DNA from: Flavobacteriaceae bacterium
GTDB taxonomy: Bacteria > Bacteroidota > Bacteroidia > Flavobacteriales > Flavobacteriaceae
Length of the DNA: 7,349 nucleotides
Reading direction: 5' to 3'
Assembly (NCBI GenBank): GCA_029247985.1
Contig: JAQWKF010000081.1
Location: forward strand, 1-7,349
Shown: positions 5,761-7,349 of the stretch, one piece after another
Layout: each line of letters opens with the position of its first letter
Numbering within the stretch: the first letter of the stretch is position 1
Made by a program: the position numbers and the translations under genes
Notes under the pieces: generated by a model
Told to the model about the DNA's origin: nothing
The model's input: the letters and a program-made list of their open reading frames with translations, nothing else
Database searches by the model: none

Positions 5761-7349
5761 ATGATGTATTTGACCTTCAATACACGTTATTTCAACTTGC
5801 TCTTTTTCACATTGACTTCAATGGGTTTATGTGCACAAATAAGTTTACCTGCTTTTTTTTCAGATCACATGGTCTTACAACAGCAGCAGGAAATACTTCT
5901 TTTTGGTAAGGCCACTCCCAGTGAACAAGTTGTTGGCAGTTTTAAGGGAGAGGTGCGTAAAACCAATGCCAATCCAGACGGTTCATGGCGTTTGGTTTTT
6001 AGCCCATCTAAAGCTGGTGGGCCATATACCCTTAAATTATCTGGTAATAATACCATTGAATTCAATAATATATTTGTTGGTGAAGTATGGTTCTGTTCGG
6101 GGCAGTCAAATATGGGATGGCCACTCTACAAATCAGAAAATGGTATAGAGGAAATAAAAAAAAGCTTTCACGACAAAATCAAGCTATTCAATGTAAGGCG
6201 TTCTATGAGTGGTACGCCAACTAAGGAACTTGATGTTATCAACAAATGGACCCCTTGTACTCCAAAAACGGCAAAAAACTTTTCTGCAGTTGCTTATTAT
6301 TTTGCTCGTGAGTTGTACAAGCGGCATCAAGTCCCTATCGGTTTAATTCATTCCTCTTGGGGCGGATCAAGTATTGAAGCTTGGATGAACGCAGACGCCT
6401 TTAAAAATGATAAAAGTAAAGAACAACTATTAAAGAAAATCAAGTTTACAGATCTTAATCAATTGGAGCAGGCATACAAAGTTGACGAAAAAAAATACAA
6501 GATATATTTAGATGAGGCTGATTTAGGCCTAGAACAAAACTGGCAGTCCATTCAAGAGGACTACGGCTCATGGAGTACAATGCAACTTCCCAATGTTTGG
6601 AGACGCACTCCTATAAAACAACGTGTGGGTGTTGTTTGGGTGTCTAAGTCCATAACGCTTTCTGCTCAGGACATGACTGCTGATTTAGAGCTTAGTTTTG
6701 GTTTGATTGACAATGAGGATATTACTTACTTTAACGGCATTCGGGTCGGGTCAATTAAAAAAAATGATGTTTCAAGAAAATATACTGTTCCAAAGGAATT
6801 GTTAAAACAAGGAGAAAATATTATTACCACCCGCGTTAAAAACCCTTTGGATATTGGAGGTTTTAGAAGCGGCGAAAACTCATTTTATTTCCGTACAATT
6901 TCAGCAAAGGTTTCCTTATCTGGCACTTGGAGATATAAAGTAGGAATACCCAATATTAAAGAACCACCCAAGCGCGTGCATCCAAAATATTTACCCTCTT
7001 CGCTTTACAATGCCATGCTTTATCCATTTTTTGATTATAAAATTCGAGGTGTTTTATGGTACCAGGGGGAGTCTAATGTAAGTAAGGCGACGGAATATGG
7101 AAAACTATTCCCTAAGATGATTCAAGATTGGAGAGAAAAATGGCAAATCAATATGCCTTTTTTATTTGTTCAACTTCCTAACAGGGCTAATATGGGAATT
7201 AAGCAGGTAAATTTTAGAGAGGCTCAAGCCCAAGCCTTAAATCTCGATTTAGTAGGCATGATACCCACAATTGATATTGGTGACGATTACAATGTGCACC
7301 CAGCTAATAAATATGATGTTGGTTTCCGGCTTGCTATCGCTGCTGATTA
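5761..7349 (+). CDS. Secreted SGNH/SASA-family carbohydrate O-acetylesterase with jelly-roll insertion (3' end missing)
   Basis: Exported esterase of the 'sialate O-acetylesterase' (SASA) family, which removes O-acetyl groups from glycans. The frame is open to the window edge (529 codons plus two bases), so the C-terminus is missing. Residues 1-25 form a signal peptide with likely cleavage after LCA (signal peptidase I; no lipobox), so the product is periplasmic or secreted. The family N-terminal beta-domain follows (LPAFFSDHMVLQ, AGGPYTL, GEVWFCSGQSNM). S116 in GQSNM is the expected nucleophile, SSWGGSSIEAWM (W200) is the next conserved block, WYQGESN (433-439) is the family Gln-Gly-Glu block, and H513 in NVHPANK is the expected catalytic His. 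Residues about 225-380 interrupt the SGNH fold with a GH2-like jelly-roll (FNGIRVGSI, ENIITTRVKNP), an arrangement known in SASA/CE20-type esterases. ATG codons at 5761 and 5764 are both possible starts; the next, at 5821, would destroy the signal peptide. A role on sialic acid is not implied: in a PUL, an acetylated plant or algal polysaccharide is more likely. Confidence 0.93.
   Translation, partial: MMYLTFNTRYFNLLFFTLTSMGLCAQISLPAFFSDHMVLQQQQEILLFGKATPSEQVVGSFKGEVRKTNANPDGSWRLVFSPSKAGGPYTLKLSGNNTIEFNNIFVGEVWFCSGQSNMGWPLYKSENGIEEIKKSFHDKIKLFNVRRSMSGTPTKELDVINKWTPCTPKTAKNFSAVAYYFARELYKRHQVPIGLIHSSWGGSSIEAWMNADAFKNDKSKEQLLKKIKFTDLNQLEQAYKVDEKKYKIYLDEADLGLEQNWQSIQEDYGSWSTMQLPNVWRRTPIKQRVGVVWVSKSITLSAQDMTADLELSFGLIDNEDITYFNGIRVGSIKKNDVSRKYTVPKELLKQGENIITTRVKNPLDIGGFRSGENSFYFRTISAKVSLSGTWRYKVGIPNIKEPPKRVHPKYLPSSLYNAMLYPFFDYKIRGVLWYQGESNVSKATEYGKLFPKMIQDWREKWQINMPFLFVQLPNRANMGIKQVNFREAQAQALNLDLVGMIPTIDIGDDYNVHPANKYDVGFRLAIAAD

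Noticed and set aside
5878..5889. CAG triplet run near the start of the esterase gene
   Set aside because: It encodes four Gln after MVL in the family's conserved MVLQ block. It is too short to be a meaningful repeat, and the frame is intact.
5865..6148. Short open frames on both strands within the start of the esterase gene (5865-6065 minus, 5903-6148 plus)
   Set aside because: The esterase frame from 5761 reads through this region with strong family motifs, including GQSNM. The other frames are shadows.

Overview
The window looks like the start of a polysaccharide utilization locus (PUL) from a Bacteroidota genome, most likely a flavobacterium. The DNA is AT-rich by eye. It carries an adjacent SusC/SusD pair, lipoproteins with an acidic run after the lipidated Cys, AT-rich gaps in place of Shine-Dalgarno sequences, and a Bacteroidota-type TAnnTTTG promoter element. 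I cannot assign a genus.

Layout, all genes on the + strand. Positions 1-197 are a noncoding leader with two promoter candidates and several short inverted repeats. Positions 198-3260 encode a SusC-type TonB-dependent transporter. Ten bases later, 3271-4689 encodes its SusD-type lipoprotein. Twenty bases later, 4710-5690 encodes a lipoprotein with a PKD domain, a proline-rich linker and a C-terminal beta-rich module, in the slot usually held by a SusE/F-like surface glycan-binding protein. A strong terminator-like hairpin with a T-run follows (5712-5751). From 5761 to the right edge is an incomplete gene for a secreted SGNH/SASA-family carbohydrate acetylesterase ('sialate O-acetylesterase' family) interrupted by a jelly-roll module. 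It has no stop codon because the window ends inside it.

How the genes would work together (inference from known Sus-like systems): the PKD lipoprotein and SusD bind an oligo- or polysaccharide at the cell surface, and the SusC barrel imports it with energy from TonB. The exported esterase removes O-acetyl groups so that glycoside hydrolases or lyases, presumably encoded beyond the right edge, can act. The substrate is therefore probably an acetylated glycan such as a hemicellulose or pectin-like polymer. The window has no glycoside hydrolase, lyase or regulator to settle this.

Nothing here amounts to a wholly new system. The points most worth a second look are the hairpin placed so close to the esterase start that it leaves no room for a promoter, the cluster of TTGGC/GCCAA-type inverted repeats in the leader, and the unassigned C-terminal module of the PKD lipoprotein with its lone Cys-x-Cys pair.
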